DNA from: Spisula solida
Lineage: Eukaryota > Mollusca > Bivalvia > Venerida > Mactridae
Direction: 5' to 3'
Length of the DNA: 64,000 nt
Assembly: GCA_947247005.1 (NCBI GenBank)
Contig: OX365953.1
Location: 27,898,784 to 27,962,783, forward strand
Shown: positions 61,500 through 64,000 of the stretch, one piece after another
Layout of the letters: each line of letters starts with the position of its first letter
Numbering within the stretch: position 1 is the first letter of the stretch
Made by a program: the position numbers and the translations under genes
The notes under the pieces: model-generated
Told to the model about the DNA's origin: nothing
The model's input: the letters and a program-made list of their open reading frames with translations, nothing else
The model's database searches: none

Positions 61500-64000
61500 A
61501 TCACACCAGCACCTGAATTCGACTGTCGACTGGCATAACATTTATACTATATGATCAAAGATATTTAGGTTATAAACCACTAACTGCATACGCGGAGACT
61601 CAAATAGTCCTTAAAGAAACTTCTGTTTGCCTGGAAATGGTGATACATTTGTATGCCTTGACCAAAGCGGACTAGACCTATTTTATTGAGTTTAAAGGTA
61701 TTGTAAACATGTAGTTGAATGAGTTAATGTGTTTCATCTTGCATATTTTGAGATTTTGGCATATTTGACAAAGCAAGTAGAGTAGGGTCCGCGCGTCTGT
61801 GAATATTTGTCTACCGCCTTTGACAAATAAAATATTTCTTATATTAAACATGACACCCTGTTTTATGGTCTTTTTTGTAGCTGAAACATACTGTTTTTCA
61901 ATTATATAGGTCTGTTAACTGGCCATAGACTTTTAACATGATATAAGCTGGGGCTGACAATTGTCACTTTACATTGAGCTAAAGAACAATTTTATTTAGT
62001 GGTCTGTGACCTTTATATTGGTAGCCAAGACATTTATCTCGCATAAAAAAACTTTAAGCACTTCTGTTCCTGTGTTGCTCTTTTGTTGTTAATATTTGTT
62101 ACATATTCAAAAGAACACGCAGTGGGTTCATAGTTACATGTATTTATTCCTGGTACTTGATATAGGATACATGTATGTAGTATACTTCTATAATACAATA
62201 CAATAGGTTGACACAACGTAATAGTAGGTGATACTAGCAGGTGATACAAGCTGTGATCTGAAAGTACACAAAACACAATCCTAAGTATATATGGTATCAA
62301 ATATGTTGATATGGCAACCTACAATAAAATACATAAATGATAACAAAATAAGTTTATTCCAGGTTTCCATCAAACCGTAAATAATAATAACTGGAATAAA
62401 CACTCTTTAAGTACAGTGGCCTCCATCTTCAATATCAACAAGCAAAGTACAATGTTTAGATAACAAAAAATACACGATTAACAGTTTACACATTACACAC
62501 AGTCACAACAATAACTCACTGATATATGGTATCGTTCACATTCCCGCCAGAGTATTATTTTTCATGAGAAATAGCAAATCAAAAGCTTTTAGTGAACACA
62601 ACTCGAGGTCATAAGGTCAAACAGTCTGTAGTCCTGTCCTGTTAAGACAAACACATATAAAAAGGTATCACACTCATAAATTATTTACTCAATTATCTCC
62701 CTTACCTACATTACATATTAAGGTCTCAAAACCTACCCCGTCACACTTCTACACATCAATAACAATTTGAGGGACGGTAGTTTCTGCAAAATAGAGTGTT
62801 AATGTTTACTTCCGACAATGGTGAGCACATAATATCTTATATTATTTCCATTTGGTGTTCAATATCGCAGATGAATTTACTTACTTGAGATATCCCCTAT
62901 AAATTCCAAGTGCAATTATCTCTGAAACTTAAACAACAGCGATTAATATCGCCGAAGTGTTTTGCTCACTCTCAATATCACTCTTCTACAATGTTTTGAA
63001 CATCCAGTCATCAGCCAATGGGATTGCTTGTTTCATTAAATGGCCTAAACATCAAAATAGACGTGTCAAATAAAAAGAGACGGTCAAGGTTAGAGTAAAA
63101 CAATGCGCGGCGTAAAGCCCTTTTCGTTACCCAATATGAAACATACTCATTTCGTAATTAACGTAAAATGGTTAAACCACAGAACTGCATATTAATTCAA
63201 CAAGAAAAGGAGCAACTAACATTGGAATTGATAGTTTATTTAAAATGCATTATATTGTTGCCATGACAACACAAACATGGGTCTGGGATAGTGAAGAGAA
63301 TATACATGTATTCATATACATTTGTATTTTTATTTTGTTGGTGGCCGTGAGAACAAATATTGCCAAACTAGTTGATGAATTAACAAACACACATCAAACC
63401 AAAGTTGAAAGGGAATAATTATGTAGTGTTTATAGATTGATAAAAAATGAACTTGGAGATCTATGTTATGCATCTCGATTTGTTTTTTTTTCAAATGGTT
63501 TATCAAAAAGAGCCCCACCGTAACAAATAGTGATGAATTGATTTGAACAGTATCCGCAAAACCAAATAATAAAAAGCTTAGCTAACACATTGGTAGGAAA
63601 CATATGCTTTGAACACGCACTTGTTGGCGTCAAGGGTATTTTTCCTGATATAAATTGTATTCATCAAAGCATAATGAATACAGCATATGATAAAATACCT
63701 GTTTTATGTTTATACAATAACAAAATGTAATACAATGCAGGTGAATAAACAATATAGTGTTTATACATTGTGTATATGAGTCGTAATGGAGTGTTACACC
63801 ATTGCTGTCTACAGGAATGAGCGAAGTAGAAAACATATTGGTTCCCATAAATAAAATACGACTATGTGCTAAAACAACATAGTCAAACCACACACAATTA
63901 GCGAATGCATGACACATGTTGCAACCGTTGTGAATTGATTTGAACTAATCTGTCAGATTAAACATGGTACCTTGCATGTTTTGTAACACAGGCATTTCTT
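61500..64000. other. Non-coding stretch, nothing recognised
   Basis: AT-rich DNA to the window end. Minus-strand frames of 60-95 codons show no domains or splice pattern. Confidence 0.45.

Overview
This is an AT-rich eukaryotic nuclear window, most likely from a marine bivalve or a related mollusc. Four things point that way: the 'caagggcaataactc' interspersed repeat common in bivalve DNA, a tRNA-derived SINE with a metazoan-type core, decayed Harbinger, mariner, Tc1 and non-LTR elements, and one spliced secreted protein combining PAN/Apple, Sushi and IgGFc-binding domains. There are no bacterial operons, ribosome binding sites or CRISPR arrays. Species identity is inference.

Layout. 1-5 kb holds two interleaved tandem repeat families with a hAT-like element inserted in one, then a second hAT-like non-autonomous element. 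5.3-5.8 kb and 16.0-16.6 kb hold two copies of a ~530 bp block ending in a matching short open frame that may be a duplicated leader plus first exon. 7.1-9.4 kb holds foldback repeats and an orphan, decayed Sushi exon (+ strand). 11.4-15.0 kb (- strand) holds the only gene modelled here with confidence: three exons with phase-compatible splice sites encoding 554 residues. 16.9-21.6 kb holds dispersed repeats of a 'CATTCAGC' family. 22.4-25.5 kb is a decayed PIF/Harbinger transposon, abutted at 25,494 by a decayed mariner. 27.5-28.2 kb (- strand) may be a frameshifted relic of an unrecognised protein.

From about 29.4 to 58.6 kb the window is a diverged head-to-tail duplication: copy 1 29.4-48.1 kb, copy 2 48.1-58.6 kb. 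Each copy has its own insertions. Copy 1 has a 5.77 kb element with 271-bp terminal inverted repeats and a 5-bp target duplication, carrying a SINE; also a 402-bp inverted-repeat element, a LINE 3' fragment, a Tc1 fragment, a tandem array and a near-perfect hairpin. Copy 2 has a 2.5 kb Harbinger-like element with TAA target duplications, carrying its own LINE fragment, and an internally deleted mariner. The empty Harbinger site survives in copy 1. 58.6-64 kb holds another CATTCAGC copy, a ~200 bp CT microsatellite, a 1.7 kb inverted-repeat element and a 132-bp tandem duplication.

Apart from the PAN-Sushi-IgGFc gene, essentially everything recognised is mobile-element or repeat DNA. Open frames of 60-150 codons elsewhere have no recognisable domains, and those in the duplication are not conserved between copies, so they are not reported as genes.
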